Made by a program: the position numbers and the translations under genes. Of a stretch of DNA of 10,194 nt, positions 1 to 8,984 are shown piece after piece; position 1 is the first letter of the stretch, and every line of letters begins with the position of its first letter. Location of the stretch: positions 1-10,194 of the forward strand of contig CALCHI010000417.1 of NCBI GenBank assembly GCA_937901285.1. Reading direction: 5' to 3'. The stretch comes from UBA8437 sp003445035. Lineage in GTDB: Bacteria > Planctomycetota > Planctomycetia > Planctomycetales > Planctomycetaceae. The notes beneath the pieces are model-generated. The model was not told the DNA's origin and did no database searches. It saw only the letters and a list, made by a program, of their open reading frames with translations.

Positions 1-100
1 TAATCCGGCAGTCAAACCGGCAGCCGAACCGGCAGTCAAACCAGCAGCCAAACCGGCGGCTGATTCGAAATCTCAACCGGGGACCAATCCCGGTCGATGA
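1..100 (+). CDS. C-terminal tail of an upstream protein with Pro-Ala-Lys repeats (5' end outside window)
   Basis: In the frame starting at base 2 there is an open reading of 32 codons ending in TGA at 98-100. The peptide begins NPAVKPAAEPAVKPAAKP and ends SKSQPGTNPGR. It consists of two 8-residue units, PAVKPAAE and PAVKPAAK, then PAAD and a short polar end. A regular Pro-Ala-Lys periodicity running straight into a stop, followed by a hairpin, suggests a real C-terminus rather than chance. Pro-Ala-Lys tails usually act as extended linkers, for example in envelope-spanning proteins, but here the domain in front of the tail is outside the window, so no function can be given. It runs in the same direction as the 872-residue membrane protein gene 171 nt downstream, so the two may belong to one locus. 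Confidence 0.6.
   Translation, partial: NPAVKPAAEPAVKPAAKPAADSKSQPGTNPGR
5..61 (+). repeat. 24-nt tandem repeat coding PAVKPAA(E/K)
   Basis: Two 24-nt units at 5-28 and 29-52 differ at only a few bases and are followed by a partial unit at 53-61. Each is built from two 12-nt half units coding PAVK and PAAE/K. The repeat lies in frame in the tail of the upstream gene, so it is coding low complexity rather than a mobile or regulatory repeat. It may extend beyond the left window edge. Confidence 0.6.
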
Positions 101-105
101 GTCGG

Positions 106-126
106 CCGGCGGGAGATCCTCGCCGG
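106..126 (+). terminator. possible intrinsic terminator hairpin
   Basis: CCGGCG (106-111) and CGCCGG (121-126) form a perfect 6-bp GC stem. A G-T and a G-C pair inside can extend it to 8 bp, leaving a 5-nt loop. It starts 5 nt after the upstream stop codon and is followed by TCGTTT, a weak T-run. Position and stem fit an intrinsic terminator, but the poor T-tract means termination could be weak or Rho-dependent. If it works, the gene at 272 needs its own promoter between 127 and 259, where I see no convincing -35/-10 pair. Confidence 0.35.
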
Positions 127-271
127 TCGTTTGCGGGACCACACGAGACGGACACACGGGCTGGGCCGAACCGGCCGAATCAAGAATCAACCAGAACAGG
201 GACACAGGCCGAGAGCCGCAATGGCCGATGGGATCATCAGCGGGCTCTGTTGAAGTGCCAAGGAGACTGAC

Positions 272-2890
272 ATGGCGAAAATGGGTGGAAAACTCAAGCC
301 GGACCAACTTCTTCAACTGGGATTGGCCCACATCGAGAAGATGGTTTTGGCAGGTGTTGGGCTGTTCATGGCCTTCGTTCTGATCTACGAGCCCTTGGGT
401 GACTCGGGCAAGTGGTCTGCGTTCAAGACACACCCGAACGAATTCCAGGCGAAGATCGACGCGGCCCGGTCGTCGCACCAGAATGCCCGGTGGATCGGTT
501 CGGAGGAGAAGAAGAAGTTCGAGGAACTGGCGGACGTGCGGGTGGCGGTCGGCTCACGCAAGAGTCAGATCGACGTTGGCCGTTTCGAATATGCGACTCC
601 GTTCCACTTCTCACCCTACGAAAAGAAGCAGAAGGACAGCGTGCCGATTCTGCTGCCGATCCAGGATGTCCTGGCGGATGCTGGCCAGGCGATCATGCGT
701 CCGAAGCCGACCGATGACGACGAAGAGGAAGATGATCCGAAGGCGGCCGGCAACGAGAAGGTGGCCGGACGGATTGTTGGTCAGGACGGTCGTCCCCAGA
801 TCGACCGTCCCCGCAGTTCTCTGGCTCCTCGCAAAAAACGCCAGGGGGGTGGTGGTTTCAACGCTGGAGGCGGTGGCGGCGGATTCCAGGCTGGCGGTGG
901 CGGTCCGATGGGTGGCGGTGGCGGTCCGATGGGTGGCGGCGGTGGCCCGATGGGTGGCGGCGGTGGCCCGATGGGTGGCGGCGGTGGCCCGATGGGTGGC
1001 GGCGGTGGATTTCAGGCCGGCGGCTCGATGGGTGGTGGTGGTTTCCAGGGTGGTGGCGGGTCTGTCTACAACGCCGATCAGAGGGTTGGCACAGCGTTGG
1101 GCTACAACTTTGTCTCGATCCGTGGCCTGGTGAGGCTTCGGGACCAGGCCGAGCAGTTCCGCAAGGCTCTGAATCTCGACACACTTTCTGAAGCCATGGA
1201 TCGTCTCGATATCATCGACTTCGAACTCGAACGCCAAACGGCTGTCATGGGCAACAACCCGTGGAGTGGTGCGTGGCAGAAGGTCAACCTTCGAGCGGCC
1301 AGGGACATTGTGCTCTCGGTTGAATGGGAAGCCGACGTGGTGTCCTCGGACCTGACCGACCAGGTGGTCAGCATGCCGTTGCCTCGACGCGAGGCGGGGG
1401 AATGGGACTGGTTCGGCACGCATCCTCGGCTGGGTCTGCTGGCTGCCGAGGCCCGCGAACGCCAGGTTCTCGAAAACGAGGAAGCTCTGAAGGAATCCCA
1501 AAAACAGAAAGGCACCGTCAAACAGCGACGTCGTAGAGGGGGCTTCGCCGCTTTCCAGCACGACATCCGCGGCATTCGTGGCAAGGTGATGCAGGGCGAA
1601 TCGGGCAGCAAGATCAGCCAGTCGGCCAATAAGCAGATGGGCCAGGAGGGGTTCAAGAGCTTCACGAACCAGTTTGCTGCCGGCGGCGGCGGAGGCCAGG
1701 CCGGGGCCGGTCAATACCAGGCGAGCATTTCCGGGCAGGTGTTGCTGTTCCGGTATCTCGACTTTGACGTCATTCCCGGGAACGCGTACCGATACAGGGT
1801 GCGGCTGGTTCTGCGCAATCCGAATTATGAGAAGCCGCCGACGATGCTTCACGAGACCGCTGTTGCGTCGGCCGACCAGGAGACGCTGGCAACGCCGTGG
1901 AGTTCTCCCAGCGGCGTCTGGAACTTCCGTCGACAGATGGTTGTCCCTGGCTCGGCCCAGGTTCGCCGATCGGTCCGATATTTCCTGACACGTGTTCAGT
2001 CGGCACGTCGCACCACTCCGGGCATGGCCGATTTCAACGTCTATCAGTGGTACCCGATTGCCGGGACGGACGTGAACGGGAAGATCAAGGCCCAGTTTGG
2101 TCAATTCATCTCCTCGGAACTCGACACGCTGGTCCTGAGACCTGCTGAGGAATCTTTTGGCCAGGAGAGCGTCAAGCTCCAGACCGGCGACGTGTTGCTG
2201 GACATCCAGACTCCTTCGGTGCTCGATGAGACCGATCACCCGGATCTCCCGATCGGAGAACTCAAGAAGCGACGCGACATCCAGGTGGCCACCGCTGGTG
2301 CCCTGGTGGTCAACCGCTATGGACAACTGGTGTCCCATGGCCGCAGTCCGTTGGAAGTCTCACAGGAACTGACCGAGGGGCAGCAGTTCGCCTACGACCG
2401 CCAACCCTGGCAAGACCTGTTGAACAAGAACAAGTCCGAAGGGGGCGGTACCGAGGGAGGATTCCAGTTCAATGCCGGAGCCGACGGTGGTGACGAGGAC
2501 GGCAGTGGCGGTGATGGCAAGACGAAGAAGAAGCGTGGCCGCCGCAAGAAGAACCCGATCCGTAAAAACGGCGGCGGCGGCGGCGGCGGCGGTGGCGGCA
2601 TGATGGGTGGCATGGGTGGTGGCATGGGTGGTGGCATGGGTGGTGGCATGGGTGGTGGCATGATGGGCGGCATGGGGGGAGGTATGGGCGGCGGCATGCC
2701 CGGCATGGGTGGTGGCGGCGGTATGGGTGGCGGTGGTGCGATGCCCGGCATGGGCGGCGGCGGCGGCGGCCCGATGGGTGGCGGCGGCGGCGGCCCGATG
2801 GGTGGCGGCGGCGGCTTCCCGGGTGGTGGTGGTGGTGGTCCGATGGGCGGCGGCGGTGGCGGCGGCGGTTTCCCAGGTGGGAACCGCTAG
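272..2890 (+). CDS. single-pass membrane protein with Gly/Met-rich tracts, function unknown
   Basis: 872 residues; I recognise no named family. The start is supported by AAGGAG at 260-265, 6 nt before the ATG. A short N-terminal segment (1-24) is followed by one hydrophobic helix (about 25-42, MVLAGVGLFMAFVLIYEPL), then a long and probably extracytoplasmic part. In order it shows: a charged region with an acidic patch (148-155, DDDEEEDD); a Gly/Phe/Met tract (192-263) with five PMGGGGG-type units; a conserved-looking globular part (about 277-375) containing RGLVRLRDQ at 284-292 and SMPLPRR at 367-373; a Glu/Lys-rich, possibly helical stretch ending in an Arg cluster (about 390-425); a beta-rich part with YRYRVRLVLRNPN (506-518), like a domain seen in unnamed planctomycete proteins; a Lys/Arg cluster (about 750-765); and a 106-residue Gly/Met tail (767-872). 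It may be an envelope scaffold. An assembly role, for instance in pilus or secretion machinery, is only a guess. Confidence 0.9.
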   Translation: MAKMGGKLKPDQLLQLGLAHIEKMVLAGVGLFMAFVLIYEPLGDSGKWSAFKTHPNEFQAKIDAARSSHQNARWIGSEEKKKFEELADVRVAVGSRKSQIDVGRFEYATPFHFSPYEKKQKDSVPILLPIQDVLADAGQAIMRPKPTDDDEEEDDPKAAGNEKVAGRIVGQDGRPQIDRPRSSLAPRKKRQGGGGFNAGGGGGGFQAGGGGPMGGGGGPMGGGGGPMGGGGGPMGGGGGPMGGGGGFQAGGSMGGGGFQGGGGSVYNADQRVGTALGYNFVSIRGLVRLRDQAEQFRKALNLDTLSEAMDRLDIIDFELERQTAVMGNNPWSGAWQKVNLRAARDIVLSVEWEADVVSSDLTDQVVSMPLPRREAGEWDWFGTHPRLGLLAAEARERQVLENEEALKESQKQKGTVKQRRRRGGFAAFQHDIRGIRGKVMQGESGSKISQSANKQMGQEGFKSFTNQFAAGGGGGQAGAGQYQASISGQVLLFRYLDFDVIPGNAYRYRVRLVLRNPNYEKPPTMLHETAVASADQETLATPWSSPSGVWNFRRQMVVPGSAQVRRSVRYFLTRVQSARRTTPGMADFNVYQWYPIAGTDVNGKIKAQFGQFISSELDTLVLRPAEESFGQESVKLQTGDVLLDIQTPSVLDETDHPDLPIGELKKRRDIQVATAGALVVNRYGQLVSHGRSPLEVSQELTEGQQFAYDRQPWQDLLNKNKSEGGGTEGGFQFNAGADGGDEDGSGGDGKTKKKRGRRKKNPIRKNGGGGGGGGGGMMGGMGGGMGGGMGGGMGGGMMGGMGGGMGGGMPGMGGGGGMGGGGAMPGMGGGGGGPMGGGGGGPMGGGGGFPGGGGGGPMGGGGGGGGFPGGNR
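890..1009 (+). repeat. 21-nt tandem repeat coding GGGGGPM
   Basis: Five in-frame 21-nt units end in CCG-ATG (Pro-Met) at 905-910, 926-931, 947-952, 968-973 and 989-994. They are followed by a partial unit coding five glycines. The three units covering 932-994 are identical at nucleotide level, while the first two use slightly different glycine codons. This suggests recent duplication by slippage or unequal exchange. The tract is an internal low-complexity linker of the membrane protein, not a CRISPR or regulatory array. Confidence 0.85.
2570..2887 (+). repeat. Gly/Met-rich C-terminal repeat tract
   Basis: These 318 nt encode the 106-residue tail, which is nearly all glycine with about 18 methionines plus some Pro, Phe and Ala. 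It starts with ten glycines. Four identical 12-nt units GGTGGTGGCATG (GGGM) follow at 2615-2662, then GGGM, MPGM, GGGGGGPM and GGGGGFPG variants. The tract moves from GGGM-type units to PMGGGGGG-type units resembling those at 890-1009, so the two tracts of this gene may share an origin. Copy number probably varies between strains. Confidence 0.85.
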
Positions 2891-2916
2891 GCGGTCCGGC
2901 CTCCAAACCGATCCTG

Positions 2917-4287
2917 TCAGCGGGTCGTTGTCGTTTCGGTCTGGGGCTGGTCGACGACCAGTTCGCGGATCTCCGCAGCGATGAAGAACGACCCGGTCAC
3001 GCAGACCAGGTCCTGTCGCCCGGACAGTCTCCGGGCCAGGTGCCATGCCGAGGCGGGGTCGGCGGTGGCGTGGACAGGGATGTCGAACAGTTCACGGACA
3101 CGTCGATGCAATGTCTCGACCCGGACCGCTCGCGGGTTGTCCTGGAACTGCGTCAGGATCACCGTGTCAAAGCTGGGCAGAAGTTGCCTGAGCAAACCGT
3201 CGACGTCTTTGTCGTGGGAGGTGGCAAAGATCAGGACGCGTTGTCGCCAGCCGGATGCCGGGTGACTCGAATCGAGGGTCTCGAGCAGAGCCCGGATACT
3301 GGCCCAGTTGTGTGCTGCGTCGACGATCACCGTCGGATGGTGTCCAATTGTTTCGATTCGTACAGGCCATGCCAGGCCGGCGATCGCTGCACATGCCGGC
3401 TCTCTCGGAACCGAAGATCCTTCATCATCGACCACATCGATGGCCGCGGCCGCAAGGGCCGCGTTGGCAGCCTGGTGCCGTCCCGGTAGGGGAACGGAGA
3501 TTTCTGGCCACGACCCCGATGGGGTTGAGACCCGAACGACGTGTCGCCGGGGATCGTGGTCAAACGAGATCTCACGCCCCAACCGCCACACGGTGGATTG
3601 GCAGTCGGCGGCGACATTTTCGATGGCCCTCAGCGCACGCGGCTGGCTGACTCCGCAGACGACCGGTACTCCGGGTTTGATGATCCCGGCCTTCTCTCCG
3701 GCGATCTCGGCCAGGTCGCTGCCCAGCAGTCGAGTGTGGTCTCGGCTGATGGTGGTGATGACCGAGGCAAGCGGTCGGCAAAGGTTGGTGGCATCGAGCC
3801 GACCACCAAGTCCGACCTCGAGCACGGCTCCCTCGACACGGTTGGCCCGAAAGTGTTGCCAGGCCAGCGCGGTGGCCAGTTCGAAGAAGGTGGGGGAAAT
3901 CCTGCCCGGTTCGGCTTCGATCTGTCGTACGATCCCGGCAATCTCGTCGATCAGACAGGTCATTTCCGGCCGGGTCGGCTGCACCCCGTCGACGGTCATC
4001 CGTTCTTCGAATGCCTCGACATGCGGTGAAGTGAACAGACCTGTGCGGCGGCCGGCCGAGGACAGGCCGGCCGCGATCATCGCCGCGGTTGACCCCTTGC
4101 CCTTGCTGCCGGCGACATGAACCACCGGGATCTCGTCCTGGGGATTGCCGATCCGTTCGAGCAGTCGCGCCATGCGATCGAGCTTGAAGTCTCCGGCCGA
4201 GTAGAGGTCACCGTTGAGTCGTTCGTAGTTGATCCGACCGTACAGGAACTCGACCGCCTGCTCGTATGTTTCGATCGCTCCGTGCAT
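2917..4287 (-). CDS. folC: folylpolyglutamate synthase / dihydrofolate synthase (FolC)
   Basis: A 456-residue Mur-ligase-fold enzyme of the cytosol. The family ligates glutamate to dihydropteroate and/or to reduced folates using ATP. Motifs in order: P-loop GSKGKGS (60-66); SPHVEAFEER (87-96); EVGLGGRLDATN (157-168); DHTRLLG (183-189); EKAGIIKPG (198-206); DAAHN (323-327) starting the C-terminal domain; VTGSFFIAAEIRE (430-442). The length suits the family. The frame stays open back to 4584, but MHGAIETYEQ at 4287 is where family homology begins, and the extra 99 codons are antisense to the Rdx gene; no strong Shine-Dalgarno sequence is seen. The motifs differ from the textbook GTNGKGS, WPGR and DGAHNP: here GSKGKGS, WPVR (307-310) and DAAHNWAS. 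I believe these are lineage variants, not damage. Whether it has one or both activities cannot be read from sequence. Confidence 0.95.
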   Translation of the reverse strand: MHGAIETYEQAVEFLYGRINYERLNGDLYSAGDFKLDRMARLLERIGNPQDEIPVVHVAGSKGKGSTAAMIAAGLSSAGRRTGLFTSPHVEAFEERMTVDGVQPTRPEMTCLIDEIAGIVRQIEAEPGRISPTFFELATALAWQHFRANRVEGAVLEVGLGGRLDATNLCRPLASVITTISRDHTRLLGSDLAEIAGEKAGIIKPGVPVVCGVSQPRALRAIENVAADCQSTVWRLGREISFDHDPRRHVVRVSTPSGSWPEISVPLPGRHQAANAALAAAAIDVVDDEGSSVPREPACAAIAGLAWPVRIETIGHHPTVIVDAAHNWASIRALLETLDSSHPASGWRQRVLIFATSHDKDVDGLLRQLLPSFDTVILTQFQDNPRAVRVETLHRRVRELFDIPVHATADPASAWHLARRLSGRQDLVCVTGSFFIAAEIRELVVDQPQTETTTTR

Positions 4288-4325
4288 CGTCGTCGATCGC
4301 CTCGGCCGTCTGCGGAATGCGGCTG

Positions 4326-4331
4326 AGTATA
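4326..4331 (-). promoter_or_regulatory. possible -10 element for folC
   Basis: On the minus strand TATACT (4331 to 4326) matches the sigma-70 -10 consensus at five of six positions and stands out in a GC-rich background. It lies 38 nt before the folC ATG. At 17-nt spacing the would-be -35 (TTCCGC, 4354-4349) matches poorly, so this is a weak call made from the -10 alone. Confidence 0.3.
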
Positions 4332-4460
4332 ACGGGGGGGAAGAAGTTGCGGAATCGGGTGAGGAGCGGATTGATCGCCGTCGTTTGGATTGAACGTGGG
4401 GGGCCGGTGCGGTCAGAATGGGGAGACAACCAGGAACGACAACCGTGTGAAGACGTGACG

Positions 4461-4748
4461 ATGTCGGTGAGTATTCATTACTGCAGGCTGTGTGGTTTTG
4501 CCCAGCATGCTGAGGCAATCGCGCAGGCGGTGAGCGTCGAACTCGGACTGGCCACCGAACTCCAGGAGGCCGTCTGGGGGACATTTCGTGTCGAGTGGTC
4601 CGGGCAGGAGATCTACAACCGCTGGCGGACGCGGGGGATCCTGGGTCGACTTGGCATGGGACGCACGCCGACGCCCGAAGAGATCGTGTTGCTGCTGACC
4701 GGTGTCACGGGGTCACAGCCGGCCCAATCCGCAGACGACGGAACTTGA
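4461..4748 (+). CDS. SelT/SelW/SelH (Rdx) family protein, Cys-containing form
   Basis: A 95-residue protein with the thioredoxin-like Rdx pattern: a first beta strand running into YCRLCGF, with C-x-x-C at Cys8 and Cys11; an alanine-rich helix (about 16-30); then GTFRVEWSGQEIYNRW (40-55) matching the family's G-x-F-x-V...G-x-x-I-Y/F...R/K; and PTPEEIVLLL (70-79) matching its last helix. Eukaryotic SelW carries selenocysteine at the second Cys position; here both are ordinary cysteines and no in-frame TGA is involved. Members are thought to act in thiol redox, with partners mostly unknown. The frame is open upstream to 4266, but family similarity starts at the 4461 ATG. An in-frame GTG at 4455 is an alternative start, and no strong ribosome binding site decides between them. 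It is divergent from folC (173-nt gap), and its last 44 nt overlap the end of the DUF1080 gene on the other strand. Confidence 0.8.
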   Translation: MSVSIHYCRLCGFAQHAEAIAQAVSVELGLATELQEAVWGTFRVEWSGQEIYNRWRTRGILGRLGMGRTPTPEEIVLLLTGVTGSQPAQSADDGT

Positions 4749-5961
4749 CCACGGTGCTGTGGTTCTGGAGGCCAAGGAAGCCCTTGAGTTTTCTCAGTGC
4801 CAGTTTCGGGTGACTCTTGGGAGTGATCTCGACGATCGTCACGCCGTTGTGGCTCGTGGTGATGTGTTGTCCGGTGCAGTTGATTTCCATCGTGTTCCAC
4901 TGGCCGGCGGGGCGGCAGACTCGAGCACTTGCCCCCGCGATGGCGTAGACCGATCCACAGTACTGGTAATCCTTGAGCTTGCCGTATTTCTTGGCGTTGT
5001 CGTCGAGCACCTGGACCTCGAACCCGGCCGGGGGCAGGGTCTTGTTGTCGCGGTGGTGTTTTCCGTCAGCCGGCACCCTGACGTAGATGCCGCTGTTGCC
5101 ACCCGGCGAGACCTGGTACTGGAATCTCAGGTTGAAGTCCCCGTACTGCTTGGTGGTTCTCAGCCATGGTCCCTTCTCGCCGCTGCACTCGATCGTTCCC
5201 CGATCGTGAGTCTGTTCATCGAGTGCCCCGATCCCCGTGGGATTGCCTCCAAGTTCCTGGTAGCGAGCCACGGCACGGCTCCAGAGTTTCGAGTAATTGG
5301 TTCGCGATTTCCGGCGTTTGACGCGCCAGCAGATCTCCGACGGCTGACCGGCTCCTTCCCAGCCGGTGAGGTCGCGGCCGTTGAAGAGGCTCGTGTACCC
5401 AAGCTCGGTGACCTGGATGTTGCGGAACCGCATGCGACCGCCGGAAGGCACCTCGACCTGGATCCCGATGTGTCCGCGGTCGATTGTCATCCCGCTGGCG
5501 CGGTAGGCGGGACGTCCGTTGATTACCAGCGACAACGTGTCCTTGACGACGATGATGTCGAAGCTGTTCCACTTGCCGCGTTTGACCAGTCCCGGAGGAG
5601 GCGTGGCTCCCTTCAATCCACCGCAGGCTCCTTCGTTACCTTCGGCGAGGTTCAACTGGTATCCCTGGCGGGGGAACGGTGAGCCACCGACCCGCGTGCG
5701 GACGTAGATTCCCGCGTCGTACTTCGACGCCTTCTCGGCCTTCCACTCGACGTGCATCAGGAAATCGCCGTACTGGTGATCGCTGCGGAGCCAGCCGTTG
5801 CCGTCGATCAGGTGGATCTCGTCATCGTCCGCCTCGGCCTTGCAGTTGTTCTCGATGGTCCAACCCGACAGGGTCGTGCCGTCAAACAGTGGGTAGGAGA
5901 ATCCGGCGGCCGAGGCCGACGACACCAGCAACATCGCGGCCAGGCAAGATCGAGTCAGCAT
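4705..5961 (-). CDS. exported protein with two tandem DUF1080 (3-keto-disaccharide hydrolase-like) domains
   Basis: 418 residues from the ATG at 5961. The signal peptide has RSCLAAMLLVSS and a likely cut after Ala18 (ASA|A). Domain 1 (about 23-187) has LFDGTTLSGW, YGDFLMHVEW, DAGIYVRTR, YQLNLAEGN, a GKWN strand and MRFRNIQVTEL. Domain 2 (about 189-412) repeats the plan: LFNGRDLTGW, YGDFNLRFQY, NSGIYVRV, FEVQVLDD, GQWNTMEI and LKGFLGLQNH. This family has a jelly-roll, concanavalin-like fold. Some members hydrolyse 3-keto-glycosides and others probably only bind glycans, so the substrate here is unknown. Domain 2 is about 42 residues longer than domain 1 between the first Trp and the WLR strand, with a basic, helical-looking insert (about 214-252). 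An in-frame GTG start at 6018 is possible but would put 19 residues before the signal peptide. The gene follows the M16 peptidase gene by 53 nt, so co-transcription is likely. Confidence 0.9.
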   Translation of the reverse strand: MLTRSCLAAMLLVSSASAAGFSYPLFDGTTLSGWTIENNCKAEADDDEIHLIDGNGWLRSDHQYGDFLMHVEWKAEKASKYDAGIYVRTRVGGSPFPRQGYQLNLAEGNEGACGGLKGATPPPGLVKRGKWNSFDIIVVKDTLSLVINGRPAYRASGMTIDRGHIGIQVEVPSGGRMRFRNIQVTELGYTSLFNGRDLTGWEGAGQPSEICWRVKRRKSRTNYSKLWSRAVARYQELGGNPTGIGALDEQTHDRGTIECSGEKGPWLRTTKQYGDFNLRFQYQVSPGGNSGIYVRVPADGKHHRDNKTLPPAGFEVQVLDDNAKKYGKLKDYQYCGSVYAIAGASARVCRPAGQWNTMEINCTGQHITTSHNGVTIVEITPKSHPKLALRKLKGFLGLQNHSTVVKFRRLRIGPAVTP

Positions 5962-5970
5962 CAGTCGTTT

Positions 5971-5975
5971 CTCCC
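5971..5975 (-). promoter_or_regulatory. ribosome binding site deciding the DUF1080 start
   Basis: The minus strand reads GGGAG here, 9 nt before the ATG at 5961. This favours the 5961 start, which begins directly with a clean signal peptide, over the GTG at 6018 that overlaps the stop of the upstream peptidase gene. Confidence 0.6.
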
Positions 5976-6014
5976 GGTGACCAAACCACGCGGAGACGGT
6001 TTGTCCGTCACGCG

Positions 6015-8846
<2,832 letters not shown>

Positions 8847-8900
8847 GGTCGACTCCCATCTCGAAGTTGCGAGAACTCGCTGAACCGAATGATCCCGCGG

Positions 8901-8929
8901 AATGTACCAGTCCGTTGGCGGGTCAACAA
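8901..8929 (-). promoter_or_regulatory. possible sigma-70-like promoter for the M16-DUF1080 unit
   Basis: On the minus strand TTGTTG (8929-8924) and TACATT (8906-8901) are separated by exactly 17 nt. They match the -35 at three of six positions, including the TTG, and the -10 at four of six. The -10 ends 54 nt before the peptidase ATG. The match is modest and was found by eye; planctomycete promoters often diverge from the consensus. Confidence 0.3.
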
Positions 8930-8970
8930 GCGGTCGGCAGATTCGTGATCCTACAGGTTTTGTGACGCTT

Positions 8971-8984
8971 GCCGCGTACGCGGC
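8971..8984. promoter_or_regulatory. 14-bp perfect palindrome in a divergent intergenic region
   Basis: GCCGCGTACGCGGC is its own reverse complement. It sits near the middle of the 235-nt region between the M16 peptidase gene (leftward) and the PQQ-like propeller gene (rightward), about 42 nt upstream of the possible peptidase -35 and 97 nt before the propeller start. It could be an operator for a dimeric regulator or simply a GC-rich hairpin. I see no second copy in the window. The rest of this intergenic region has only a very weak promoter candidate for the propeller gene (TTACCG at 9012, TAGTCT at 9036). Confidence 0.3.

Noticed and set aside
890..1009. Short regular repeats considered as a CRISPR array or DNA-binding iterons
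   Set aside because: Units are contiguous with no unique spacers, are multiples of three, and keep an open reading frame coding Gly-Pro-Met.
611..2338. 575-codon open frame on the minus strand inside the Gly/Met membrane protein gene
   Set aside because: It is fully antisense to a gene with a good ribosome binding site and conserved-looking segments. It encodes low-complexity His/Thr/Ala repeats that mirror the glycine codons. Long antisense frames are expected in high-GC coding DNA.
2360..3046. 228-codon minus-strand frame across the end of the membrane protein gene and folC
   Set aside because: It spans two convergent genes and consists largely of Ala-Thr-His repeats complementary to the Gly/Met tract; no start signal or domain.
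3308..4120. 270-codon plus-strand frame opposite folC
   Set aside because: It is antisense to FolC, whose motifs are unmistakable; the translated peptide has no recognisable feature.
4288..4584. 99-codon N-terminal extension of FolC
   Set aside because: The frame is open, but the peptide is basic and Pro/Ser-rich with no family similarity, and it covers the divergent promoter region and the Rdx gene on the other strand.
4702..5682. 326-codon plus-strand frame opposite the DUF1080 gene
   Set aside because: Antisense shadow of a gene with a signal peptide and two recognisable domains.
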